Shown piece after piece: positions 8,375 through 16,809 of a DNA stretch of 64,000 nucleotides. Positions within the stretch are counted from its first letter, which is position 1, and every line of letters starts with the position of its first letter. The stretch is taken from NCBI GenBank assembly GCA_964646205.1, contig CAZYAZ010000003.1, positions 1 to 64,000 on the forward strand. The letters are read 5' to 3'. The DNA comes from UBA8437 sp964646205 (GTDB taxonomy: Bacteria > Planctomycetota > Planctomycetia > Planctomycetales > Planctomycetaceae). Position numbers and translations under genes: made by a program. The notes beneath the pieces are model-generated. The model saw nothing but the letters and a program-made list of their open reading frames with translations. It made no database searches and had not been told where the DNA came from.

Positions 8375-9795
8375 GACTTTCCTCCGTCTCCAACAATCCC
8401 GTCCACCGTCACCTCCGCGGGCAGTTTCACGTCCCCCCTGGTTCCTCGTCCGATCCGTGAATGTGCCACCAGGCCACCGTGACCAGTTCCTGTCCACACG
8501 ATCGCGTGCTCCATCCGCTTCGGCTCACGATCGTCGGTGATCGTGCATCCGGTGATCGTTGTATCCCGGCAGTCCTGCAAGAGCATCCCGTTCGGAGTGC
8601 CATCAAGGATCTGGACACCGGACACATTGACACGCCGACAACGGACCAGTTCAACCAGGGCTTCGCGACGAATCGGCTCAGCTCCTGCGACGGTGTGCTC
8701 TCCAGCCTCGGCATCCTCGATCAACAAGCCCGTCAGGTTGCAGTTCTCCGAATCGACCAGGCGGATTCCGGTCGCCAGTTCACGCTTGCGATAGTCGGGA
8801 TTGTGACCGAAGCAATTGGGACCGACGACGATGTTCCGAGATTCCTCGACCAGCAGGTTGCGATGATGGCCGCTGTAAATGTAGTTGCCGCTGATCACCA
8901 CTCCCCGAACGCTGGTCAGGTGCACGTTGGTCCGCTGGCTTCCGATCAGGTTTCCACTGATCGTCCACATTCCCGCCTTGTGGTTGATCAGCCCACGATT
9001 CTCGCCTCCGCTACCGACCATGCGAATATTCGCGCCATTGCCAGACGCGGTGGCCTGGATCGTGTTACTGGCAATGGTCCCCTCGCGAACACTTCCAGTT
9101 CCCACGTCTATATAGATCTCGGCGGTCGGTTCATCATCGGCATCGGCCACTTTATGCGAGGCGTTGTTGTTGTACTCGATGTCGTTGCCAGTGATCTGCA
9201 GGTTGCGGATCTCACTGTTCTCGATCCTGATCCCACCCAGCCGACAATAACTGATGTGGCTGTCGGCAATAATCGACTGGTGGAGGTTCACGTTGTCCAG
9301 GTGCACCCCGATGCCGGTGTTGTGATAGAAGTGACACCCGTCGATGATCAGGTTGCGGGCCCGGCTGGTGATATGAACCGCCGTGTGCACCTCGCGGATC
9401 AATACGCCGGAAAGAGTTGGCTGCATCACGCCGACAATCCTGATCCCGTCGGCCTGGGCGTGCCGTCCCTCGATCTCGATGTCCCGCACGATCGGCATCC
9501 GCTCGCTTTTCCACTCCTCGGGTCGAAATCCACCCGGGTCGGCAGTCTTGGCGTGAGTCGCCTTCAGCGAAATTGCGGGGCCGGAACCGGCCATCACGAT
9601 CTTGGCGGACCCCCCGGAACCATCGATTCCGGTACGACCGGTTTTCTCCAGGTCCACCAGCAACGTCCGCGTGATCAGGAAGTCACCCCGGGGGAATTCG
9701 ACGCGGCCAATGCCCTCGTCGATAGCGTGTTGAATCGCATCGGTGTCATCGGTCTTTCCATCGCCGACGGCTCCGAAATCTCGGACGTTCGTCAT
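8371..9795 (-). CDS. Right-handed beta-helix protein, pectate-lyase-3/phage-tailspike-like
   Basis: 474 residues from the ATG at 9795. The first segment, VRDFGAVGDGKTDDTDAIQ, is the typical N-terminal cap of Pectate_lyase_3 (PF12708)-type beta-helices. It is followed by more than ten short coils rich in N, G and I/V (for example NLIIDGCHFYHNTGIGV) up to about residue 450. Members include polysaccharide lyases, epimerases and non-enzymatic scaffolds. No signal peptide is visible, so it may be cytoplasmic or use an unrecognised export route. No catalytic set can be assigned. The stop codon overlaps the downstream GTG start (GTGA at 8371-8374). Open codons upstream of 9795 look non-coding and would overlap the promoter at 9855-9884. 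Confidence 0.85.
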   Translation of the reverse strand: MTNVRDFGAVGDGKTDDTDAIQHAIDEGIGRVEFPRGDFLITRTLLVDLEKTGRTGIDGSGGSAKIVMAGSGPAISLKATHAKTADPGGFRPEEWKSERMPIVRDIEIEGRHAQADGIRIVGVMQPTLSGVLIREVHTAVHITSRARNLIIDGCHFYHNTGIGVHLDNVNLHQSIIADSHISYCRLGGIRIENSEIRNLQITGNDIEYNNNASHKVADADDEPTAEIYIDVGTGSVREGTIASNTIQATASGNGANIRMVGSGGENRGLINHKAGMWTISGNLIGSQRTNVHLTSVRGVVISGNYIYSGHHRNLLVEESRNIVVGPNCFGHNPDYRKRELATGIRLVDSENCNLTGLLIEDAEAGEHTVAGAEPIRREALVELVRCRRVNVSGVQILDGTPNGMLLQDCRDTTITGCTITDDREPKRMEHAIVWTGTGHGGLVAHSRIGRGTRGDVKLPAEVTVDGIVGDGGKS

Positions 9796-9854
9796 GGTGC
9801 CAGGCTCGCTGTGTACAGAGAATCCAGTGGCCCTCCGTCTGCGGGGGCCACACG

Positions 9855-9884
9855 GTTCTACCCGCCACGGGTGGGCGGCGGCAA
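9855..9884 (-). promoter_or_regulatory. Putative promoter of the beta-helix/ThDP/LRR operon
   Basis: Read leftwards, TTGCCG (9884-9879), 18-bp spacer, TAGAAC (9860-9855). This is almost identical to the parB promoter (TTGCCG-N18-TAGAAT). The start would be near 9848, about 53 nt before the chosen ATG at 9795. Confidence 0.5.
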
Positions 9885-9934
9885 CACAGCGGGAACTCTC
9901 AACTCCAACCCCACTGCGTCCACCAGCCACAGGC

Positions 9935-11722
9935 TCACGCGGCCTCGGATTCACCCAGTTGCTTGAGCAGATCCCGGATGATCAATTCGGCCTGCTGTTT
10001 CTCGGCGGTCCAGCGAACCTGCATTTCCTGCCACTGCGATTCGCCGTCGGGAATCTCGGCGATTTGTCGCCTGAGTTCTTCCTCTTTCTCGCGGATCACC
10101 TGCTCACGGTCACCCAGCCGCTCACCATGTTCGGTGTAGATCTTTTGCTGCTGAGCAACCTGGACGGCGAGTTGTTTCTGGGCGTCTTCAAGGTCAGCGC
10201 GTTGTGTGACCAGGGTTTCCCGCATTTGACGATAGTGATCCACCACGGCGGCACGAGCGGACTCGAGTCGCGTCGCGGCCTCCTTGTCATCAATTTCGCC
10301 CTGCTCCTCCCGGAATTGCGCCAGCGACTCTTCAACCGCCAACCGCAATTCGAGACTCTCGCGATGACTGCCCTCGAGTTCCTCGCGGAGCGTTTCAATT
10401 CGCTGCTTCCGCTCCTGCAACGACTGCGATTCGGATCTCAGGTGCTCTCGCAAACTCGACACCTCATCCCGCTGCTCCTCGCGTTTCTTTTTCCAGGTCT
10501 CGCGCGCCATCGCCAGCCGCTTCTGGTGTTGGTTGAGCGATTCCTCGGCGGCACGGGTCTTGCGTTCGAGGTTACTGAGTCCCTGCTGGAGCAACGACTC
10601 GCGGTCCTCCAGCAGTTGTCGACCGTGGGACAACTGGTGACGGAGTCCGTCGAGCATTTCGATTCGACGAGCCAGGTCGGCTCGTTGATCCTGGACCTCC
10701 TGCCGAAACACCCGCTGGTCGACTTCGAGCATGTTGCGAGCCTTGGCGAGATGTTCCTGTTGAAACAGGTGGCGGTTCTCCATCAACGCCCGTTCCTGTT
10801 GCAACTCAGATCGCGAGGTCTCTTGTTCAGTGAGAAACGACTGTCGAGCCTCCTCGATTTCCCGCTCCTGGGTCTTGCGGGACAGGCTCAATTCCCTCTC
10901 TTGTTCTGACTCGCGTCCGGAACGTTCCGCTTCGAAACGTTGTACGTTTTGCTCGTGTTCGGCCCGAGCCCGCTTCAACTCCAAGGCCTGGCTGTCACGT
11001 CGCCGCTTCCATTCGTCCTGGTCACGATCGAGTTGCTTGCGTTCGACCCGCAAGTCGTCGCTGATGACTCGCTGTGTCAGTTCCTGTCTCAGTTCGTCAC
11101 CCCGGCGAGCAAACTCCTGTTCGAGTTGTTCGAGCCGCGCTGCGTGTTCGGATTCCAGTTCATCGGCCCGTGCATCGAGCCGCTGGGTCTTGGCCACCAA
11201 TTCTTCCGCCTGCGCATCCAACTCGGTCTGGACATCGGCCGTGAGCGAGTCGCGGCGAGCCGACAACTCCTGGACGCCGGACGCGACCTCCTGCTCACTC
11301 GCTGACAACTCCGCGGCACGCTGTTCCAGTTGCTGCTGCTGAGTGTTCAATTCCTCGGCCTGGGCCGCCAAGGCCTCCTCTTGCTGTCGCACAGCCAGTC
11401 GCTCGGCCCGTCTTTCCTGGTCGAGTTGAGAGAGCTGTGAATTCAGGCTGTTCTCCCGACGGTCCAACTCGCTGACCTGTGTCTTCAGGTGCCCAGCAAT
11501 CTCGCTGGCTCGTTCCAACAGTTTCTGGCTGGTGGGCGGCTGGCCATCCGGATTGTCCGGTTGCAGCTCCGGGGAGGACTCTGAAACCGCCGGCGGCTGG
11601 TCCGTTCCGGGCCAACCGGCAATCGGCGAGGGCCCCTGCGGACCCGGCCCATGTGTCCCGTCGGCACGGGCCGCCGGTACGGAATTTTGCTCGGGACCAG
11701 GCACTGAGGCCGGAACGCTCAT
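9935..11722 (-). CDS. Long coiled-coil protein of unknown function
   Basis: 595 residues. The first 60 or so are rich in Pro, Gly and Ser. From about residue 65 to the C-terminus the sequence is almost continuous heptad-repeat coiled coil, very rich in Glu, Gln, Arg and Leu (for example QLEQRAAELSASEQEVASG), with no signal peptide and no membrane segment. It looks like a cytoplasmic structural rod comparable in style to SMC arms or intermediate-filament-like proteins, but there is no ATPase head. It begins 42 nt after thioredoxin on the same strand and probably shares its promoter. No enzymatic motif was found. Homologues with this gene order would be informative. Confidence 0.8.
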   Translation of the reverse strand: MSVPASVPGPEQNSVPAARADGTHGPGPQGPSPIAGWPGTDQPPAVSESSPELQPDNPDGQPPTSQKLLERASEIAGHLKTQVSELDRRENSLNSQLSQLDQERRAERLAVRQQEEALAAQAEELNTQQQQLEQRAAELSASEQEVASGVQELSARRDSLTADVQTELDAQAEELVAKTQRLDARADELESEHAARLEQLEQEFARRGDELRQELTQRVISDDLRVERKQLDRDQDEWKRRRDSQALELKRARAEHEQNVQRFEAERSGRESEQERELSLSRKTQEREIEEARQSFLTEQETSRSELQQERALMENRHLFQQEHLAKARNMLEVDQRVFRQEVQDQRADLARRIEMLDGLRHQLSHGRQLLEDRESLLQQGLSNLERKTRAAEESLNQHQKRLAMARETWKKKREEQRDEVSSLREHLRSESQSLQERKQRIETLREELEGSHRESLELRLAVEESLAQFREEQGEIDDKEAATRLESARAAVVDHYRQMRETLVTQRADLEDAQKQLAVQVAQQQKIYTEHGERLGDREQVIREKEEELRRQIAEIPDGESQWQEMQVRWTAEKQQAELIIRDLLKQLGESEAA

Positions 11723-11764
11723 CGTGGGAGTCCTTTCCCAGGTCGCAAGCGGCAGCGAATCGGC

Positions 11765-12094
11765 TCAGCCGAGATGCTGATCAAGTATTTCAGCAAACTT
11801 GGCCTTCTCAGCCACGCCGGTAAAACTCCAAACGACCTCGCCTCCCTTGAAAACGAGAACCGTCGGAATACTGCCCACGTTGTACTTCTGTGCCACGTCA
11901 CTGGCCTCATCGACATTCAACTTGGCCACCGTGGCCCGCCCGGCGTAGTCGGTCGCCAGTTCCTCGATCACCGGAGTCAGCATGCGGCACGGGCCACACC
12001 ACGGCGCCCAGAAATCGAGCAGGACGGGATCCGAGTTGCCCAGCACCTCGGTGTCAAAATTGTCGTTGGTCACATCCAGGATATTGTCTGCCAT
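11765..12094 (-). CDS. trxA: Thioredoxin
   Basis: 109 residues, the standard length. A general cytoplasmic disulfide reductase that is recharged by thioredoxin reductase. The active site FWAPWCGPCRML lies around residues 28-39 with the classical WCGPC, followed by the cis-proline loop GSIPTVLVFKGGE near residue 74. There is no signal peptide, so it is the cytoplasmic type. A strong promoter lies at 12148-12177, giving a leader of about 45 nt with GAGGAACGGCAACG before the ATG. The coiled-coil gene follows at 42 nt. Confidence 0.97.
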   Translation of the reverse strand: MADNILDVTNDNFDTEVLGNSDPVLLDFWAPWCGPCRMLTPVIEELATDYAGRATVAKLNVDEASDVAQKYNVGSIPTVLVFKGGEVVWSFTGVAEKAKFAEILDQHLG

Positions 12095-12147
12095 CGTTGC
12101 CGTTCCTCGGGTTGCGTTCGACGAAGCTGTTCCCCAGTTGTGGCGGG

Positions 12148-12177
12148 ATGATAGGGCAAAGCCGGAAAGAGTGTCAA
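12148..12177 (-). promoter_or_regulatory. Promoter of trxA
   Basis: Read leftwards, TTGACA (12177-12172), 18-bp spacer, TATCAT (12153-12148), a near-consensus sigma70-type promoter. A run of eight G (12181-12188) lies just upstream of the -35 box. Confidence 0.75.
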
Positions 12178-12232
12178 CGCGGGGGGGGAGCCCGGCGGCT
12201 AACCACCGGGACAGGTGTCCCTGCCCACCGGA

Positions 12233-13387
12233 CTACTCCACCACCACGGGCACCAGTTCACGGGTCGTACACGGCACCTGACGCTCGATGTAGCGAGGCA
12301 ACATTTTCGTGCAGGTGACTTCGATCTCCCGCGACACCTGCCGGGACACACGGCGGGTCACCGTGTAGGGGACACGGCGTGTCACCCGCACCGGCACCTG
12401 GCGAGTCCTGGTCTCGGTGACAACCTTCTGCGTCGTCACCGGAACTTTTCGGGTCAGGGTCTTTGTCTCGTAACGCAGACGGCGGACCGGGACCTTTCGA
12501 GTCTTGGTCTCAACCACCCAGCGGCACGTCTCCACCGGCACCGTCTTGACCTCCTCGGAGACCTCGATCCGTTTCACCGTCACTGGCACGTCCTTGGTTT
12601 CATAACGGGTCACGTAACGAGTACAGGTCACTTCGCGACTCACCGGATTGGGACACCACTCGAGCCGCGTCGAACACATTCCCGACGGCGACCATCGCAA
12701 TCCCAGTTGTCCGCAAGGCTTGGTTCCCAGTCCGGGAAGCATCAGTCCACGACGGTAGATCTGCCGAGGAACCCAGCGTCCCTGGTCCTCGGTCACGACC
12801 CGGGTCTCGGTCACTGGCTCGACCGTCCCGACACGAACCGACCTCATCACCTGTTCGGTCACCGGCTTGCAGACTTTTCGCCGGATCTCTCGCTCGGACG
12901 TTTCACGAATCAGCCGCCGCTCCTGGTACTGGCACTCCTTCTCGATCGTCTCCCAGACCGGCCGACGAAACGTCTCCGTAATTTCTCGCTCGCTTGTCTC
13001 GGCCACAGTCCGACACACCGAATACTGCTGTTCACGCATCTCGGTTGCGCACACCACCCGGTACAACGTCACTTCCTGGTCCTCGTAGACCGTCTCGTAG
13101 ACAGTGCGTGGCACCTTGACCTGTGTGGGTTCGTAGACGGTCTCGACAACCGTCTTCATATACGTCACTGGACGGAGCATGTACGCCGTCGAGGGACTTC
13201 CTGGCTTCGAGCAGTGGCGGGACGGCCGCGCACAGGTGACCTTGCGCTGGACCGCCGGGTCATACGACTTCGAGTCGGACTTCGTCGGAACAGTCGCCGG
13301 CTTGTCGTCCGCTTGGGACAAGCCCGGAATCGACATCGAAAGAACAACCGCAAGCGGGGTCAACAGAGAGATCATGTGGCGTGTCAT
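12233..13387 (-). CDS. Cysteine-rich YTV-type repeat protein, probable cell-wall/outer-surface protein
   Basis: 384 residues from the ATG at 13387 (GGAG eleven bases upstream). The frame is open far upstream, but that part runs into the divergent oxidase gene and is not coding. The Sec signal peptide (MISLLTPLAVVLSMSIPGLSQA) ends near residue 26. The mature part is built of degenerate repeats of about 10-14 residues of the form V-P-V-x-x-Y-x-T-x-T-R-x-V, including a literal YTV, with 13 cysteines, heavy Arg/Thr/Val/Glu use and no enzyme motif. Proteomics of Rhodopirellula identified YTV-domain proteins as probable proteinaceous wall components. Assignment here is by repeat style and composition. 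Confidence 0.8.
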   Translation of the reverse strand: MTRHMISLLTPLAVVLSMSIPGLSQADDKPATVPTKSDSKSYDPAVQRKVTCARPSRHCSKPGSPSTAYMLRPVTYMKTVVETVYEPTQVKVPRTVYETVYEDQEVTLYRVVCATEMREQQYSVCRTVAETSEREITETFRRPVWETIEKECQYQERRLIRETSEREIRRKVCKPVTEQVMRSVRVGTVEPVTETRVVTEDQGRWVPRQIYRRGLMLPGLGTKPCGQLGLRWSPSGMCSTRLEWCPNPVSREVTCTRYVTRYETKDVPVTVKRIEVSEEVKTVPVETCRWVVETKTRKVPVRRLRYETKTLTRKVPVTTQKVVTETRTRQVPVRVTRRVPYTVTRRVSRQVSREIEVTCTKMLPRYIERQVPCTTRELVPVVVE

Positions 13388-13705
13388 GAGCAAGTCACTC
13401 CGATTGATGTCGCCACCAGGCACGAGCAGCCCGTGGCAACGATTTTTGACTCCCTCATCATCCGGTCCATCCGGCACCAAACACAAGATGCGACCAGGCC
13501 GGAAAGTCCCCAGCACCCGTAAAGAACCCCGGAAAGGTCCGGTTGTAGGGATTGTTTTATGAGGAAAGAACCGGGCAAAAAGGGCATCGATCCGCCCCTG
13601 GGATGAGATGACTTGGCGAGCCGGTTCCGCCAGAATGGAACCAGGGCAGGTTCGTGTTGGACCATCAGTTGGACCAGGCCCTGGTATGCAGGAGACAACG
13701 GCAAA
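13388..13705. other. Divergent intergenic region
   Basis: 318 bp between the leftward YTV-type gene and the rightward flavin oxidase. No gene is seen. It holds a small dyad CCGGA-AAGG-TCCGG (13529-13542) and, on the minus strand, two copies of a GGAC(C/T)TTTCCGG-like element. No convincing promoter pair was found on either strand. Confidence 0.4.
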
Positions 13706-15088
13706 GTGACCAGCACATCCAACATCGAAGGACTGATCGAGACATTGGCACCAATTTTCGGCGATCGACTCTCGACCACCGACGCCGACCGAGCCACCCA
13801 TGCGGCCGATGTCTCTCACCACGGCCCTCATCCGCCGCAGGCGGTCTGCTGGCCACTGACAACCGATGAGGTGGTCTCGGCCGTCAACGCCTGTCGCGAG
13901 AATCGCGTACCACTGATTCCATATGGCACCGGAACAGCAGTCGAAGGAGGCGTGGCAGCCGTCTCGGGTGGGCTCTGCCTGGACACCTCTCGCATGAACC
14001 GCATCCTCGACGTCCAGGCTCGCGACATGGATGCCACCGTCCAGGCCGGAGTCACCCGCGAACAACTCAACCGGCACCTCGCCGCACTGCCCGACCAGGT
14101 GTTTTTCCCGGTCGACCCCGGCGCTGACGCCAGCCTTGGAGGAATGGCCGCCACGTCGGCCTCCGGCTCAAACACCGTCCGATACGGTTCCATGCGCGAC
14201 CGTGTCCTCTCGCTCGAGGCGGTGATGGCCGACGGTTCGATCGTCCGCACGGCCGGACGGGCCCGTAAGACCGTCGCCGGGTACGATCTCACCTCTCTAC
14301 TGGTCGGCTCGGAGGGCACACTGGCGATCATCACCGAGGTCACGCTGCGGCTTTCGCCGATTCCCGAAGCGATTTCCGCGGCCGTGTGTTGTTTCGAAAC
14401 GATCGAATCGGCCATCGAAGCAGTGATCGACTGCCTGGTCGAGGGGATCCCACTGGCGAGAATGGAACTGCTGGACGAGGTCCAGATCGAGGCGGTCAAT
14501 CGCTACTCGGGACTGCAGAACACGGTCCTGCCGACTGTCTTTTTCGAGTTCAATGGCTCGGAGTCCGCGGTCCTGGAACAATCCGAGGCCGCTGGCCGAA
14601 TCACGGCCGAACACGGTGGCTCGGAATTCCGCTTTGCGACCGACGACGCCGAACGGAAACGATTGTGGCAGGCTCGCCACGACAGCTACTACGCCACGCT
14701 GGGATTACGCGAGGGAAGCACCGGCTACGTGACCGACGTCTGCGTTCCGGTGACCGCATTGGCCGAGACGATTGCCAGGACACGCCACGAACTGCGTGAT
14801 TGCACGATCCCTTCACCACTCTATGGTCACGTTGGCGACGGCAACTTTCATGTCGTGTTTCCCATCCTGCCGGGAGACGCCGAGGAACTGGCCGAGGTGC
14901 AGGCCATCAGTGACCGGATCGCCGAGCACGCCCTGGAACTGGGTGGCACGACAACGGGTGAGCATGGCATTGGATTGGGCAAACGGCACCTGCTCGAACG
15001 AGAACACGGAACCGGCGTGGCCGTGATGCGATCCATCAAGCAGGCCCTGGATCCGCTCGGGATTCTCAACCCGGGAAAAGTGCTCTGA
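13706..15088 (+). CDS. FAD-binding oxidase, D-lactate dehydrogenase (LDHD/GlcD) family
   Basis: 460 residues from GTG 13706, preceded by GGAGA. Earlier in-frame ATG codons give a non-family leader. The PCMH-type FAD domain contains PLIPYGTGTAVEGG (around residues 68-81) and DPGADASLGGMAATSASGSN. The C-terminal FAD-oxidase domain carries the metal-binding HVGDGNFHV and the GEHGIGLGKR motif near the end. Enzymes of this class oxidise D-2-hydroxy acids (D-lactate, glycolate and similar) to 2-oxo acids and pass electrons to quinone or cytochrome. The single-chain layout resembles mitochondrial LDHD more than the three-subunit GlcDEF complex, and no glcE/glcF neighbours are present. D-lactate versus another substrate cannot be decided from sequence. 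Confidence 0.92.
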   Translation: MTSTSNIEGLIETLAPIFGDRLSTTDADRATHAADVSHHGPHPPQAVCWPLTTDEVVSAVNACRENRVPLIPYGTGTAVEGGVAAVSGGLCLDTSRMNRILDVQARDMDATVQAGVTREQLNRHLAALPDQVFFPVDPGADASLGGMAATSASGSNTVRYGSMRDRVLSLEAVMADGSIVRTAGRARKTVAGYDLTSLLVGSEGTLAIITEVTLRLSPIPEAISAAVCCFETIESAIEAVIDCLVEGIPLARMELLDEVQIEAVNRYSGLQNTVLPTVFFEFNGSESAVLEQSEAAGRITAEHGGSEFRFATDDAERKRLWQARHDSYYATLGLREGSTGYVTDVCVPVTALAETIARTRHELRDCTIPSPLYGHVGDGNFHVVFPILPGDAEELAEVQAISDRIAEHALELGGTTTGEHGIGLGKRHLLEREHGTGVAVMRSIKQALDPLGILNPGKVL

Positions 15089-15095
15089 AACGCGC

Positions 15096-15134
15096 AAAAA
15101 AAGAGCCGGACCTGCCGATGGCAGATCCGGCTCT
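15096..15134 (-). terminator. Strong intrinsic terminator of the leftward DUF1501 gene
   Basis: AGAGCCGGA (15102-15110) pairs with TCCGGCTCT (15126-15134). After a single C-A mismatch, CTGCC pairs with GGCAG around a GAT loop. Read leftwards, the hairpin is followed at once by TTTTTTT (complement of 15096-15102). It lies 20 nt past the stop at 15155. This is the clearest Rho-independent terminator in the window. Confidence 0.9.
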
Positions 15135-15154
15135 CGCGTGTCTGGCAGGAAGCC

Positions 15155-16618
15155 CTAGGACAGAATCCCGGTCAACGCTTCAGCCTTGACCAGGTCACGG
15201 GGCTGGTTGAGGTGGTTCATGACGATCGTCCGGGGGTTGATCCCGACACTGTGATAGATCGTCGCCAGGACCTCCCGGGGATGCACCGGATTCTCGATCG
15301 GAGCCGAGGCCGTCTTGTCACTCTTGCCGTGCACATAACCGCGTTTGACACCCGCACCGGCCATCACCGAGGTGTAGCAGTAGGGCCAGTGGTCACGTCC
15401 GTCGTTGGAGTTGGTGTTGCCCGATGTGGAAACACCGCGTTTGGGACTACGACCAAACTCACCCACGGCGATGACCAGTGTCTCGTCCAACAGGCCGCGT
15501 TCGTCGAGGTCCGCAATCAATGCCGACAGCCCCGAATCAAGCATGGGGCTGTTCTGGGTCTTCATCCGCTTGGACAAACCAACGTGGACGTCCCAGGAGT
15601 GGTTGTCCGAGTTGGCAACCTTCGGCCAGTTGACCTCAACCACCCGTGTCCCGGCTTCGACCAGACGGCGGGCCAACAGGCAACTCTGGCCAAACGTGTT
15701 CTTCCCATAACGCTCGCGGACTTCCTTCTTTTCTGCCGAGAGATCGAACGCGTCGCGGGCACGGCCCGAAAGCACCAGCCCCAGGGCCTTCTCGTAGTAC
15801 TCGTTGAGAGCATACTTCTGGACGGCCACTTCCAGGTCTCCCAGGCCGGCGTTGATCTTGTCACGCAAAGACGCGCGACGCTGCAGCCGAACCAGGGGCA
15901 CGTCTTTTCGAAGCTTCAGATCGTCGACGTTAATCCTGTCCATCTTGGCCATGTCCATGTCGCCGCCAGATGGATACAGGTAGTACGGATCGTAGGCACG
16001 TCCGAGGAACCCGGCGGTGCCGGCCTTGCCGATGACCGAACTCTCCTGCAACGGACGAGGCATCATCACGTAAGGCAGCATCGGGACTGTCGGCGGACGC
16101 AACTTGACGATATTGCAACCGAAGTTCGGGAAGTCCTTCGGACTGGGTGGTTCGAGCTGACCCGAGGGCGAAACTTTGTCGGCCGTGTAACCGGTCAACA
16201 TCATGTAGATCGCCGCGGTGTGGTTGAAGAGCCCGATCGGCGTGTAGCTCATCGAACGGATCATCGTGAACTTGTCGTTGACCTTCGCGAGGTTCGGCAT
16301 GTTCTCGGTGAACTGCACGCCGGGCAACTTCGTGTCGATCGGCTTGAAGACACTCTTGACGTTGTCCGGCACGTCTTGCTTCGGATCCCACAGGTCCAGG
16401 TGACTCGGACCTCCCTGCAGGTACAACATGATCACATGTTTGGCCTTGCCGAAACCGGGCCCGCCATAACGGGCATCCTCGGCCGCCGTCACGTCCTGCA
16501 ACCGCATCATCTCGGGAAGACTCAGGCCGAACGCGGCCGACCCGCCGACCTTCAGGATGTCACGACGCGAAATGCCATCGCACAAGTCCCGTCCGTTGTG
16601 TCCGGTAATTCCAAGCAT
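15155..16618 (-). CDS. DUF1501 family secreted protein
   Basis: 487 residues with ATG 16618 preceded by AAGGAGAGG. A twin-arginine signal is visible (SRRDILKVGGSAAFGLSL, residues 17-34). Family motifs: LYLQGGPSHLDLWDPK, LLARRLVEAGTRVVEV, AVGEFGRSPKRGVSTSGN, NDGRDHWP and ATIYHSVGIN. This monocistronic copy has its own promoter (16751-16780), a 125-nt leader with a palindrome (16633-16646) next to the ribosome site, and a strong terminator. It may therefore be regulated and well expressed. The function of the family is unassigned. Confidence 0.93.
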   Translation of the reverse strand: MLGITGHNGRDLCDGISRRDILKVGGSAAFGLSLPEMMRLQDVTAAEDARYGGPGFGKAKHVIMLYLQGGPSHLDLWDPKQDVPDNVKSVFKPIDTKLPGVQFTENMPNLAKVNDKFTMIRSMSYTPIGLFNHTAAIYMMLTGYTADKVSPSGQLEPPSPKDFPNFGCNIVKLRPPTVPMLPYVMMPRPLQESSVIGKAGTAGFLGRAYDPYYLYPSGGDMDMAKMDRINVDDLKLRKDVPLVRLQRRASLRDKINAGLGDLEVAVQKYALNEYYEKALGLVLSGRARDAFDLSAEKKEVRERYGKNTFGQSCLLARRLVEAGTRVVEVNWPKVANSDNHSWDVHVGLSKRMKTQNSPMLDSGLSALIADLDERGLLDETLVIAVGEFGRSPKRGVSTSGNTNSNDGRDHWPYCYTSVMAGAGVKRGYVHGKSDKTASAPIENPVHPREVLATIYHSVGINPRTIVMNHLNQPRDLVKAEALTGILS

Positions 16619-16632
16619 CGGACCTCTCCTTG

Positions 16633-16646
16633 ACGCAGTACTGCGT
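16633..16646. promoter_or_regulatory. 14-bp perfect palindrome in the DUF1501 leader
   Basis: ACGCAGTACTGCGT lies 15 bp upstream of the ATG at 16618, immediately before the AAGGAG ribosome site. It could be a repressor operator or an RNA stem affecting translation. Confidence 0.4.
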
Positions 16647-16750
16647 TAGTGTCTCATACCCGTGGCCCAAAACAGACCACTTCCAACAACAAACACGGTG
16701 TGCCATCCCTGTATAGATCAGAGTATCGGCATATGTGTTGAGTCGAGGTT

Positions 16751-16780
16751 ACTATAGCCCTGTTTCCTCGGCACTGTCAA
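16751..16780 (-). promoter_or_regulatory. Promoter of the leftward DUF1501 gene
   Basis: Read leftwards, TTGACA (16780-16775), 18-bp spacer, TATAGT (16756-16751), nearly consensus. Transcription would start near 16744, giving a leader of about 125 nt. Confidence 0.75.
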
Positions 16781-16809
16781 TCAGATGATCTGGCCGATAC
16801 GATGCCCCC

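Noticed and set aside
8461..9966. Open plus-strand frame of about 500 codons opposite the beta-helix gene
   Set aside because: No recognisable domains. The minus strand encodes a clear Pectate_lyase_3-type protein with repeat coils.
12181..12188. Run of eight G as a terminator or slippery site
   Set aside because: No hairpin with a T tract accompanies it. It lies upstream of the trxA promoter and outside any coding frame.
13388..14077. Upstream extension of the YTV-type protein frame to 14077
   Set aside because: It would overlap the divergent flavin oxidase gene. A signal peptide and GGAG ribosome site mark the start at 13387.
15212..16633. Open plus-strand frame of about 470 codons opposite a DUF1501 gene
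   Set aside because: Antisense shadow. The minus strand has a Tat signal, DUF1501 motifs, promoter and terminator.
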